DNA from: Pseudomonadota bacterium
Lineage (GTDB): Bacteria > Pseudomonadota > Gammaproteobacteria > Burkholderiales > JABEVD01
NCBI GenBank assembly: GCA_021848825.1
Contig: JAJZTQ010000002.1
Location: 149,563 to 213,562, forward strand
Length of the DNA stretch: 64,000 nucleotides
Direction: 5' to 3'
Positions 49,878 through 57,429 of the stretch are shown here, one piece after another. The position numbers and the translations under genes were made by a program. Below the pieces are notes generated by a model. That model saw only the letters and a list, made by a program, of their open reading frames with translations. It had not been told where the DNA came from and did no database searches. How positions within the stretch are numbered: the first letter of the stretch is position 1; each line of letters begins with the position of its first letter.

Positions 49878-51132
49878 GCGCCTGGATGCGCAAAGCCTTC
49901 CGGAGACGGCCGCTCTCCTTGCCGAAGGCGGAGACGCAAGGATCGCCATTCAATCCGGCAGGAACGAATACGGCTGCATTCCCTATCCCGATCCTTTTCT
50001 TTCCCAGTTCGGATCATCGACTGCTTCAACCATATCCGCCAGCGCCTTCGAGGCGGCGGACACGCTCAGGAGGCGACTGCACAGCGCTGTGAGCGAATTT
50101 CAAAGGATAAGGAATGAATTCCTTTCCCTTTGCGGGATTTCGGATATCGACGGGCTGGGCATGCATTTCTGCCCTTCCGGAACGGATGCGCACCGTCTTG
50201 CCAATCGCCTCGTCGATCCGGAACATACCCTGATGGTTTCAGGCTCGGAGACGGGAAGGGGGGTGGCGCACGCGCTCTCCGGAAAAGCGGTTCATGAGCT
50301 GAAACTCAGGGACGAACATGGCATGCCCAGATGCGGGAGGGATATCGACGAGGAAGCGGCCATGCGGGTGGAATCCCTGGTGAAAAGGCGTGGAAAGGTG
50401 CTCGTCGTGCTCGCCGATGTTTCCAAGACGGGAATGATCGCCCCCAGCCTTTCTTTTGCCCATGAGATGAAGGAAAGGTATCCGGATTCGGTGGAAATTC
50501 TGGTCGACGCCTGCCAGTTCAGACTGGCACGCGAGAATCTGAGGGCCTATCTCGAAAAGGGATTCATGGTGGCCGTCACGGGATCGAAATTCCTCACCGG
50601 ACCCACATTCTCTGGGGCATTGCTCGTTCCCTGCAGTCCTGTCCGTCCCGCTGATCTTGACGAGAACATCGGCCTGCTGCTGAGATGGGAGGCCGCACTT
50701 GCGGAACTCAGGCTTTTTCTGGCGGCGCCGGAAGCCGGCGTGGAAAATTTCCTCGCTCGCTTTTCGGATTCGATCAGGACAAGGCTGGAAAAGGATCCGG
50801 CATTCGAGCCGATTCCCGTCCCCGAATTGAAAAGGATGCACCGGGGCTGGGACAGCGTGCAGACGATTTTTCCGTTCCTGCTCAAGCGAAAAGGGCGTTT
50901 TCTCGAATTCGCCGAGGCGAAAAGAATCCATGCCCTGCTTGTCGAGGATCTTTCCCATGTTTCGAAGGAAGGGGCGTTCCGCTGCAGTTTCGGTCAGCCG
51001 GTGTCATGCGGCGCGCTCAGGATCTGTTCGAGCGCGAGAATCGCAGTCGAAGGCATCGAAAACGAAAGTGAAGTGATCGCCAGGGCGCATCGGGCATTGG
51101 ACAAGGCAGCCTGGCTTGTCGATCTCGACTGA
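49864..51132 (+). CDS. fold-type-I PLP enzyme homologue
   Basis: 422 residues from GTG 49864, preceded by GGGGGCG; earlier in-frame codons lie in the antecedent gene and are not protein-like. A PLP fold is indicated by CPSGTDAHRLANRL, VLADVSKTGMIAPS, the aspartate D215 in ILVDACQF and the probable Schiff-base lysine K242 in VTGSKFLTGPTFSGALLV. It resembles aminotransferase class V in outline but I cannot name the family. It is translationally coupled to the ATP-grasp-like gene. The stop is 3 nt from the stop of the convergent exporter operon. Confidence 0.72.
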   Translation: MRALRRLDAQSLPETAALLAEGGDARIAIQSGRNEYGCIPYPDPFLSQFGSSTASTISASAFEAADTLRRRLHSAVSEFQRIRNEFLSLCGISDIDGLGMHFCPSGTDAHRLANRLVDPEHTLMVSGSETGRGVAHALSGKAVHELKLRDEHGMPRCGRDIDEEAAMRVESLVKRRGKVLVVLADVSKTGMIAPSLSFAHEMKERYPDSVEILVDACQFRLARENLRAYLEKGFMVAVTGSKFLTGPTFSGALLVPCSPVRPADLDENIGLLLRWEAALAELRLFLAAPEAGVENFLARFSDSIRTRLEKDPAFEPIPVPELKRMHRGWDSVQTIFPFLLKRKGRFLEFAEAKRIHALLVEDLSHVSKEGAFRCSFGQPVSCGALRICSSARIAVEGIENESEVIARAHRALDKAAWLVDLD

Positions 51133-51135
51133 AAC

Positions 51136-52338
51136 CTACTCCGTTCTCAAGGCCTCGACTGGATCGAGGCGCGACGCGTTTCTTGCAGGCATCACCCCTG
51201 CAACGAGTCCTATCCCCGTTGCAACGAGTTCTGCCAGAACGGCGTAGAACCAGGGGGTGTGAACTGGAAGGGAAGGAAAGAGCAAAGCGAGCCCTTCGAG
51301 CATCAGGAAACCCGCTGCAAGGCCCAGCATTCCGCCCGTCATGGAAAGCAGGACGGCTTCCGCGAGGAAGAGCGCAAGGATCTGGGAACGCTTCGCCCCC
51401 ACTGCGCGTAGCAGGCCGATTTCAGCCGTTCTTTCAGTGACCGAGATCGTCATGATGGTGAGGATCCCCACTCCCCCCACGACGAGCGAAATTCCCCCGA
51501 TCGCCCCGACCGCGAAAGTCAGCACGTCGAGCACCGAACCCAGAACGTCGAGCATCTTTTCCTGGGGAGTGATGGTGAAATCCTCCCGGCCATGCCTTGC
51601 AAGCAGAACCTTCCTGATTTCCTCGGCCACTTTTTCGACAGGAATTTCAGGATCGTAGATCACGTCGATTTCCATCAGCGAATCCCTGTTGAAGAGCGAC
51701 AGCGCACGGGAGGCGGGGATGAATGCCGTGTCGTCCATGTCGAAGCCGAGAATCTGACCTTTCGACGCCATCACGCCTATCACCGTGTACCTGTCTCCGC
51801 CGACCCTTATTCTCGTTCCCAGGGGATTGGCGTTGCCGTAGAGCTCTTCCTTTGCCTTCGATCCGAGGACGACGAAAGCCCTGGCATGTTCGTATTCGTC
51901 TGGCGGAAGGAATCTTCCGGAAGCGACTTTCATGTGGAAGGCTTCGGGAAACTGGGGCCCCGCCCCGTTCACGAGGACCCGCCTGCTCTTGCCGTTCGCC
52001 TTGATTTCGGCGTTGCCCGAGAAGCCCGGATTGATCGCCTCGACATAGGGTATTTTCTGCAGCGCTTTTGCGTCATCGAGCGTCAAGGGTCTGTTGGAGC
52101 CGAATATCCCGACCGGCGGTCCCCCTCTCGTTTCCGTCTTTCCCGGGCTCACGCCTATGATGTTGGTGCCGAACTGGGTGAATTCGGAAATGACGAACCG
52201 GTGCAATCCTTCCCCGATCGAGGTGAGCGTGATGACTGCTGCAATCCCCACCGCGATGCCGGTGACGGTGAGCAAGGTCCTGAAGCGGTGCGCCTTCAGC
52301 GATCTCATCGAAAAGAGCAGGAAGTCGGAAGCGATCAT
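51136..52338 (-). CDS. MacB-type ABC exporter permease (second)
   Basis: 400 residues: one N-terminal helix (about 20-42, TLLTVTGIAVGIAAVITLTS), a large periplasmic domain, and three C-terminal helices with the FtsX core ERTAEIGLLRAVGAKRSQIL. It ends with the motif PARNASRLDPVEALR. No ATPase is fused. The start overlaps the stop of the other permease gene by 4 nt. With the partner it probably forms a heterodimeric permease, whereas classical MacB is a homodimer. Substrate unknown. Confidence 0.9.
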   Translation of the reverse strand: MIASDFLLFSMRSLKAHRFRTLLTVTGIAVGIAAVITLTSIGEGLHRFVISEFTQFGTNIIGVSPGKTETRGGPPVGIFGSNRPLTLDDAKALQKIPYVEAINPGFSGNAEIKANGKSRRVLVNGAGPQFPEAFHMKVASGRFLPPDEYEHARAFVVLGSKAKEELYGNANPLGTRIRVGGDRYTVIGVMASKGQILGFDMDDTAFIPASRALSLFNRDSLMEIDVIYDPEIPVEKVAEEIRKVLLARHGREDFTITPQEKMLDVLGSVLDVLTFAVGAIGGISLVVGGVGILTIMTISVTERTAEIGLLRAVGAKRSQILALFLAEAVLLSMTGGMLGLAAGFLMLEGLALLFPSLPVHTPWFYAVLAELVATGIGLVAGVMPARNASRLDPVEALRTE

Positions 52339-53528
52339 CTTCTCGAGAGCGCTTCAACCGGGTCGAGGCGGGATGCGCGCTCGGCCGGAAGAACGCTGAA
52401 AAGAATGCCGGTGCCGAGCGCCGTTCCGATCGCGGCGCCTATCGCCCACCACGGTGCGGAAGCGGGAAGGGCCGGATAGATCCCGGAAATGATCTTCACG
52501 CCGGCTTCGCCGAGCACCCAGCCGACTGTCGCGCCCAGCAGCGAAAGGCTTGCCGCCTCCATGAAGAAGAGGTTCCTGACCGTCATCCCGGTTGCGCCGA
52601 TCGCCTTGAGCAGCCCGATTTCCCTGGTCCTTTGGGATACCGCGATGAGCATGACGTTCATGATGAGGATGCCGGAGACGGCAAGGCTGATTCCTGCTAT
52701 GCCTGCAACCGAAAGCGTGATCGTCTTCAGGATCTTGTCGAAAGTGGCGAGAACGGCATCCTGGGTGATCACGGTCGCATCCCTTTCCCCTTCGTGGCGC
52801 GCCTGCAGGATGTCCAGCACTTCCTTCTGGGCGGGAACGAGTTCTTCCCGGCTCCTCGCTTCGACCAGAATGCGGAAGAGCGAAGGAATGTTGAAAAGCA
52901 TCTGGGCGGATGCAACCGGAATGACGGCGATTTCGTCCGTGTCGAGATCCAGCGATTGACCCTGGGACGCCAGGATGCCGACCACCCTGAAGCGCCTGTC
53001 CGCTATCCTGACCCATTGACCGATTGCCCTTGACGAGCCGAAGAGTTCGTCCTTCACCTTGGCCCCCAGCACGCATACCGGCACTGCATTCCTGGGGTCG
53101 ACATCAGGCAGGAATTTTCCCTGCATCAGCGTCATGTGCCTGACTGCCATCATGTCGCTTGTCGATCCTATCACCGGCACTTCCCTGTTCCTGTGCCCGA
53201 AGGAGACCAGTCCTGAGCCTATCGTGATCGGCGCGACGCGCTTCACGTAGCGGCTCCTGAGCAGGGCGAGCGCATCTTCGATCGTGAGGTCCCGCGGCGT
53301 TTCACCCATCAAGAGTCCCGGGATGTTGCCCTTGGTTTCCGTCCTTCCGGGAAAAACGATCAACAGATTCGTGCCGAGGGAAGAAAACTGTTCGACGACA
53401 TAGCGCCTCGCGCCTTCACCCAATGCGGTCAGGATGACGACGGAGGCAACCCCTATTGACATGGCGACGATCATGTAGAGCGTGCGGACTTTCGTGCTCG
53501 CCAGGCTCTTCAGCGAAAAGACGAACAT
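52335..53528 (-). CDS. MacB-type ABC exporter permease (first)
   Basis: 397 residues from the ATG at 53528 (MFVFSLKSLASTKVRTLYMI); a GTG at 53573 would overlap the ATPase gene by 34 nt and adds non-family residues. Same layout as the neighbouring permease: N-terminal helix, periplasmic domain with GRTETKGNIPG, and FtsX core QRTREIGLLKAIGATGMTV. It ends PAERASRLDPVEALS. The two permeases are related but clearly diverged. It follows the ATPase gene after 11 nt. Confidence 0.9.
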   Translation of the reverse strand: MFVFSLKSLASTKVRTLYMIVAMSIGVASVVILTALGEGARRYVVEQFSSLGTNLLIVFPGRTETKGNIPGLLMGETPRDLTIEDALALLRSRYVKRVAPITIGSGLVSFGHRNREVPVIGSTSDMMAVRHMTLMQGKFLPDVDPRNAVPVCVLGAKVKDELFGSSRAIGQWVRIADRRFRVVGILASQGQSLDLDTDEIAVIPVASAQMLFNIPSLFRILVEARSREELVPAQKEVLDILQARHEGERDATVITQDAVLATFDKILKTITLSVAGIAGISLAVSGILIMNVMLIAVSQRTREIGLLKAIGATGMTVRNLFFMEAASLSLLGATVGWVLGEAGVKIISGIYPALPASAPWWAIGAAIGTALGTGILFSVLPAERASRLDPVEALSRR

Positions 53529-53539
53529 GTCGGCGAGCT

Positions 53540-54199
53540 TCAATCCAGCCTGCCGTCGAGCATGCGGATGCACCGGGCGGCCCTTCTGCCTATCTCCGGA
53601 TCATGGGTGACGAGAACAAGCGTCATGCCCTCGCCATTGAGCTTTTCGAGCAACGAAACGACTTCCATGCCGCTTGCCCTGTCGAGATTCCCGGTCGGCT
53701 CATCCGCGAGCAGCAGGGCGGGCTTCATGACGGCAGCCCTTGCAATCGCGACGCGCTGGCGCTGTCCTCCGGAGAGCTGGTCGGGCTTGTGATTCGCTCT
53801 TGCTTCGAGACCGAGATCGTGCAGAAGCTTTCCCGATCTTTCCTTTCTCTCTTCCCTTGGCATGCCGGCGAGAAGCATCGGGAGTGCGATGTTCTCGATC
53901 GCAGTGAGGCGAGGGACGAGATGGAAGAACTGGAAGACGAAGCCTATCTTTTCCCTGCGGAAGAGCGCCTGGGCGGCATCCGTCAGATGCGTGACATCGA
54001 TCCCGTCGAAGGTATAGGCGCCGGAGGAAGGCCGATCGAGCAGCCCGACGAGGTTCAGCAGGGTCGATTTTCCCGATCCGGAAGGACCCATTACGGAAAC
54101 ATATTCCCCTTTGCCGATTTCGAGCGAGATATCGTCGAGGGCGGGGACGATCTGGTCGCCGACCGTGAAATTGCGGCAGACATGTTCCAGTCTGATCAT
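53540..54199 (-). CDS. ABC transporter ATPase, LolD/MacB type
   Basis: 219 residues. Walker A GPSGSGKST, Q-loop in VFQFFHLVPRL, signature LSGGQRQRVAIARA, Walker B LLLADEPTGNLD and switch histidine in VTHDPE are all intact. It belongs to the MacB/LolD group of mechanotransmitting ABC systems. It overlaps the adaptor gene by 4 nt and energises the two permeases that follow. Confidence 0.95.
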   Translation of the reverse strand: MIRLEHVCRNFTVGDQIVPALDDISLEIGKGEYVSVMGPSGSGKSTLLNLVGLLDRPSSGAYTFDGIDVTHLTDAAQALFRREKIGFVFQFFHLVPRLTAIENIALPMLLAGMPREERKERSGKLLHDLGLEARANHKPDQLSGGQRQRVAIARAAVMKPALLLADEPTGNLDRASGMEVVSLLEKLNGEGMTLVLVTHDPEIGRRAARCIRMLDGRLD

Positions 54200-55335
54200 T
54201 TTTCCGGAACAGCCGCAGCGCCGGCCTTGACGCCGCTCTTCTCGATCGAGACGACAACATTTTCGCCTCTTTCCAGCCCCCCCAGAATTTCCGTGTATTC
54301 CCAGTTCGAGAGCCCTGTTTTCACCTGCCGCTCGGCCAGCCTTCCTTCCTTCAGCACGAGCACCCTGTTTTTCTCGAGAAGCGCTCTCGTCGGGATCCGC
54401 AATGCATTTTCGTGGCTTGCAAGAATCACTTCGGCATCCGCGCTGTAGCCGACGAGAAGGGTTTTTTCGTCAAGCTTGTCGATGAAGTCGACATCGACGT
54501 CCACGGTCCTCGCCTGCTTCTCGATGTCGAGCACGTAGGGCGCTATCCTGGAAACGCGCCCTGCGAAATGCTTTCCCGGAAAGGCATCGAGACTGATCCT
54601 TGCCGGCATGCCGAGCCGGATCGACGGGGCGTCGACTTCATCGATAGGCGCAGTCACGTAAAGGCAGCTGTCGTCGATGAGGTCTATGGCCGGCGGCGTG
54701 GGTATGCCCGGAGGGGAAGGCGTCGTGAATTCCCCCAGTTCGCCGCTGACCTTGGCGATGATGCCGTCGAAAGGGGCGACGATCCTGCTTTTTTCTATCT
54801 CCGCATCGGCCAGATCGATTTTCGCCCTGGCCGCCTTGACGTCGGCCTTTGCCGCATCGCAGGATGCTTTTTTCGATTGCGCCTCGGCCCCTGCGTTTTC
54901 GAGCCCTTCACGAGAGATGAATCCCTTTTTCGCCAGCTTCATTTTCCGCGCGAGATCGCTTTCCGCCGCTTCGGCAAGGGGGCAGACCTGCTTGATGTGG
55001 TCAAGCGACGAGGCAAGCTGTTCCACGGACATTTTCTTCTGGGCGAGAAGATCCTTGTTCCAGAGCTCGATCAGCACCTGTCCTTTTTTCACCCTTTCGC
55101 TTTCCCTCACCTTCAGCCTGTAGATGAGCCCGCCGGCAGTCGGGGCGAGCTTCGCCCTTCTGCAGGCCTTGACAGTGCCTGCGCGGGTATTCGATACGGT
55201 TGATTCGACCAGTCCCCGCTCCGCTTTTGCAAGCGCAACGGCGACAGGCCTGGGCTCGGAGAGCTTCCAGAAAATGAGGCCTGATGCGGCGAGAAGAATC
55301 AGGACGATGACGGCCGTGCGGGCTTTCATTGGCAT
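54196..55335 (-). CDS. HlyD/MacA-like periplasmic adaptor
   Basis: 379 residues: one N-terminal membrane anchor (about 7-25), a barrel-sandwich half, a helical hairpin (about 95-190, alanine- and lysine-rich), the second lipoyl half with IVAPFDGIIAKVSGELGEF, and beta-barrel domains. It links the inner-membrane ABC unit to an outer-membrane channel, which is not encoded here (TolC would have to be supplied elsewhere). First gene of the exporter operon. ATG 55335 or 55329 could be the start. Confidence 0.9.
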   Translation of the reverse strand: MPMKARTAVIVLILLAASGLIFWKLSEPRPVAVALAKAERGLVESTVSNTRAGTVKACRRAKLAPTAGGLIYRLKVRESERVKKGQVLIELWNKDLLAQKKMSVEQLASSLDHIKQVCPLAEAAESDLARKMKLAKKGFISREGLENAGAEAQSKKASCDAAKADVKAARAKIDLADAEIEKSRIVAPFDGIIAKVSGELGEFTTPSPPGIPTPPAIDLIDDSCLYVTAPIDEVDAPSIRLGMPARISLDAFPGKHFAGRVSRIAPYVLDIEKQARTVDVDVDFIDKLDEKTLLVGYSADAEVILASHENALRIPTRALLEKNRVLVLKEGRLAERQVKTGLSNWEYTEILGGLERGENVVVSIEKSGVKAGAAAVPEK

Positions 55336-55390
55336 GATCTAGGGTTGCTTCAGTCAAATTTAGCTTTTTTGAATGGATATGACAATTCCC

Positions 55391-55419
55391 TTGACACCGA
55401 TATAAGGATTTATTAGAAT
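55391..55419 (+). promoter_or_regulatory. consensus promoter of a candidate sRNA
   Basis: TTGACA (55391-55396), exactly 17 nt, TAGAAT (55414-55419). The predicted start, about 55425-55427, coincides with the base of the 5' stem of the RNA listed next. Confidence 0.72.
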
Positions 55420-55424
55420 ATAAA

Positions 55425-55500
55425 CGTTATCTAATTTTCATTGGTAACGAACCCTCCTTTGGGCTCGCCTGCTTGACCTGCAGCGAGCCCTTATTTTTTC
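55425..55500 (+). ncRNA. candidate small RNA with anti-Shine-Dalgarno seed
   Basis: Predicted RNA of about 75 nt. 5' stem CGTTATC (55425-55431) pairs with GGTAACG (55443-55449), including one G-U. A single-stranded stretch follows, containing CCCTCCTTT (55452-55460), which is complementary to the Shine-Dalgarno AAAGGAGG. A strong terminator hairpin and TTATTTTTT end it. No open frame with a ribosome site lies inside. The alternative is an attenuated leader for the membrane-protein gene at 55546. I do not recognise it as a described family. Confidence 0.6.
55461..55499 (+). terminator. intrinsic terminator of the candidate sRNA
   Basis: GGGCTCG (55461-55467) with an inner CTGC pairs with GCAG and CGAGCCC (55484-55490), one bulged C, then TTATTTTTT. 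Very stable. Confidence 0.85.
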
Positions 55501-55545
55501 GGGAACCATGACGATCCACTGCAGTCATATGCGTGCGGAGCGAAA

Positions 55546-55860
55546 ATGGATACCGATACCAATTCTGGAATAGCCAATCACATATTGCCGACTTCGGCGA
55601 CGATGACGGGGGTCTGCGTCACCGTCATCAGCATCGTCAGGCTTACCGAAGCCACGCGCCATATCAGCACCATCATAGACAATGTTTTCGCCGTGACGGG
55701 GCTGGTATTCCTGATCAGCTGCTTTCTTTCCTATACTTCGATGCGAAGCCGGCGCCTGGTCGGAACGCTGGAGAAATATGCGGACATCTGCTTCATGGTG
55801 GGGCTTCTGATGATGGTCGTGGGCGGCTTCATGCTTGCGCTCGAATTCGAGCACTTTTAG
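55546..55860 (+). CDS. small three-helix membrane protein
   Basis: 104 residues, ATG after GCGGAGCGAAA. Hydrophobic helices at about 18-32, 45-65 and 78-99. Begins MDTDTNSGIANHILPTSATM and contains MTGVCVTVISIVRL. I believe similar small membrane proteins occur in other Proteobacteria but cannot name a family. It may depend on read-through of the upstream terminator or on a weak promoter of its own. The 3' end overlaps the convergent thioredoxin gene by 4 nt. Confidence 0.7.
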   Translation: MDTDTNSGIANHILPTSATMTGVCVTVISIVRLTEATRHISTIIDNVFAVTGLVFLISCFLSYTSMRSRRLVGTLEKYADICFMVGLLMMVVGGFMLALEFEHF

Positions 55861-56312
55861 TTCGAAAAGGGGGCGCCACGCATGGCGCTTTCGATATCCT
55901 TTCGAGAGAGCGGGCCCAGGTGCTGTCCGACCAGTTGGCCTCCGGGAGAATATAGGAAGCTCGTGGGAAGGGTGTCGATGTCGCCGAATTCGTCTGCGAT
56001 ATCGTCGTTCCCCAGCACGACAGCATAGGAAAGATGGTTTTTTCTTGCGAAACCCAGCACTTCGCCCCGGCTGCGGTAGCTCATGGCGATGCCGATCACG
56101 ACGAGCTTCCCTTCTTCGTCGAGCTTTTCAAGGGCAGGAATTTCCTCCAGGCAGGGCGGACACCAGGTTGCCCAGAAATTGACCAGTACCCACTTCCCCT
56201 TGTACTGCGAGAGGGAGAGCGGTTTTCCTGTCGTATCCTTGAGCGTCCAGTCAGAAGCCTGCGAGAATCCGGAGAAAGCGACGAGGAGGATGAGCCAAAG
56301 AATCCGCTTCAT
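55857..56312 (-). CDS. TlpA-like periplasmic thioredoxin
   Basis: 151 residues. Signal peptide about 1-19 (MKRILWLILLVAFSGFSQAS). The AhpC/TlpA thioredoxin fold carries WCPPC (C51, C54) in NFWATWCPPCLEEIP and the cis-proline segment TLPTSFLYS. Expected role: reducing or remodelling disulfides in the periplasm, for example in cytochrome c maturation (family knowledge). No cytochrome genes adjoin it. Divergent from the PilZ gene. Confidence 0.9.
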   Translation of the reverse strand: MKRILWLILLVAFSGFSQASDWTLKDTTGKPLSLSQYKGKWVLVNFWATWCPPCLEEIPALEKLDEEGKLVVIGIAMSYRSRGEVLGFARKNHLSYAVVLGNDDIADEFGDIDTLPTSFLYSPGGQLVGQHLGPLSRKDIESAMRGAPFSN

Positions 56313-56332
56313 GGAGCCATGATAACATAAGG

Positions 56333-56357
56333 CATGATTCTGCTATAGTGAATCATG
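56333..56357 (+). promoter_or_regulatory. extended -10 enclosed in a palindrome
   Basis: CATGATTC (56333-56340), 9 nt, GAATCATG (56350-56357): perfect 8+8 inverted repeat. The 9-nt centre is TGCTATAGT, an extended -10 (TGN-TATAGT) for the PilZ gene starting 17 nt later. A protein bound here would block the promoter. Confidence 0.5.
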
Positions 56358-56373
56358 TGTTCGGGCAAATGCC

Positions 56374-57000
56374 ATGGAAAATACACTACCCATTCTTCCC
56401 CGTCTCGGCGAGAAGATTCGGCTTTGCAGGGGGGAGGCATGCTACGATTCCAGCCTGGTCGGCTGCATCAAGGGGGTGAGCCTGCTGGCCGCTTCTCCCG
56501 TGAAGGAAGGGCTGAGGATAGACTTTCTCGAAGGCGAGCCGCTGGAAGTCCGGATGTTTTCCGGAAAGGATATTCTGAGCTTTCCTACCCGGGTGATGCA
56601 TGTCTCCATCCTCCCTGTCCATTATCTTCACCTGGCCTATCCATCTGAAACGCGCGTTCAGCCCTTGAGACATTTCCCATGGGTCAGGGTCAGGCTTCCT
56701 GCAACGGTGCACGCGGGAGGAAAAATGGAGCCGGTATTGATGGTCGATCTCAGCGAGGAAGGCGGGAAGCTCGATACCCCTCTCGATATCGGACGAGAAG
56801 GGGAAAGAATAGGCTTGAGTTTCGATATCGAAGCAGACGAACTCAGAAAGGAGCTGAATCTCGAGGCGCGGATCGAGCATGTCAGGAAAGGCAGGGAAAT
56901 GCTCGAATACGGCGTCTCGTTTCTGGGCGCTTCACGGGAGGACAGGCTCTGGCTGAAATGCCTGGTCTGCAGGAGGATAGCCGAAGGGCACCTGATCTAA
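56374..57000 (+). CDS. YcgR-like PilZ-domain c-di-GMP receptor
   Basis: 208 residues. N-terminal half (about 1-90) resembles the YcgR/PilZN flagellar-brake domain (GVSLLAASPVKEGLRIDFLE). C-terminal half is PilZ, with an arginine cluster HFPWVRVRLPA and the DLSEEGGKL motif (DxSxxG). The spacing of the first arginine motif is not the canonical RxxxR, so ligand affinity is uncertain. Expected to bind c-di-GMP and slow motility or alter surface functions. Weak ribosome site; regulated promoter upstream. Confidence 0.82.
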   Translation: MENTLPILPRLGEKIRLCRGEACYDSSLVGCIKGVSLLAASPVKEGLRIDFLEGEPLEVRMFSGKDILSFPTRVMHVSILPVHYLHLAYPSETRVQPLRHFPWVRVRLPATVHAGGKMEPVLMVDLSEEGGKLDTPLDIGREGERIGLSFDIEADELRKELNLEARIEHVRKGREMLEYGVSFLGASREDRLWLKCLVCRRIAEGHLI

Positions 57001-57055
57001 CATTCCGAATATAATCGAGTGTAAAATAGACAGCATTGTTTGCACAGGAAACAGC

Positions 57056-57421
57056 ATGTACGAAATCAACCGCAGTCTTGCCATCATCAAACCCAAACAG
57101 CATTTTCTGGATTGGCTCGTCAATTCTCTTGATCCTGTTTCCGGCGGGATGACGCTGGACGAGTTGAGGAAGGATGCCACAGCGCTTTTGATCCCGGAAT
57201 TCGACGACGAGGAAAGCGCGCTTCATTTCGTCTATTCGAACTTCGAGGAGCTCTTCGAACGCGAGCTCGAGGACTGGGTGGGCGACGAAAGCCTCTGGCC
57301 TTCGGACAGGTCTTTGAAACTCTTCAAGGAATGGTTCGATGTCGAGATTCACTCCATGGTGACCGACATGGTGGAGGACGATTTCGCCAACATGCATGCT
57401 TCGAGCCTGAGCCTGCATTAG
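57056..57421 (+). CDS. acidic protein of unknown function
   Basis: 121 residues, no signal or membrane helix. Starts MYEINRSLAIIKPKQHFLDW; strongly acidic in the second half (FEELFERELEDWVGDESLWP). A strong ribosome site CAGGAAACAGC and a TATAAT hexamer at 57010-57015 support expression. I do not recognise the family. It ends 8 nt from the convergent hpnE. Confidence 0.72.
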   Translation: MYEINRSLAIIKPKQHFLDWLVNSLDPVSGGMTLDELRKDATALLIPEFDDEESALHFVYSNFEELFERELEDWVGDESLWPSDRSLKLFKEWFDVEIHSMVTDMVEDDFANMHASSLSLH

Positions 57422-57429
57422 CCATAAGC

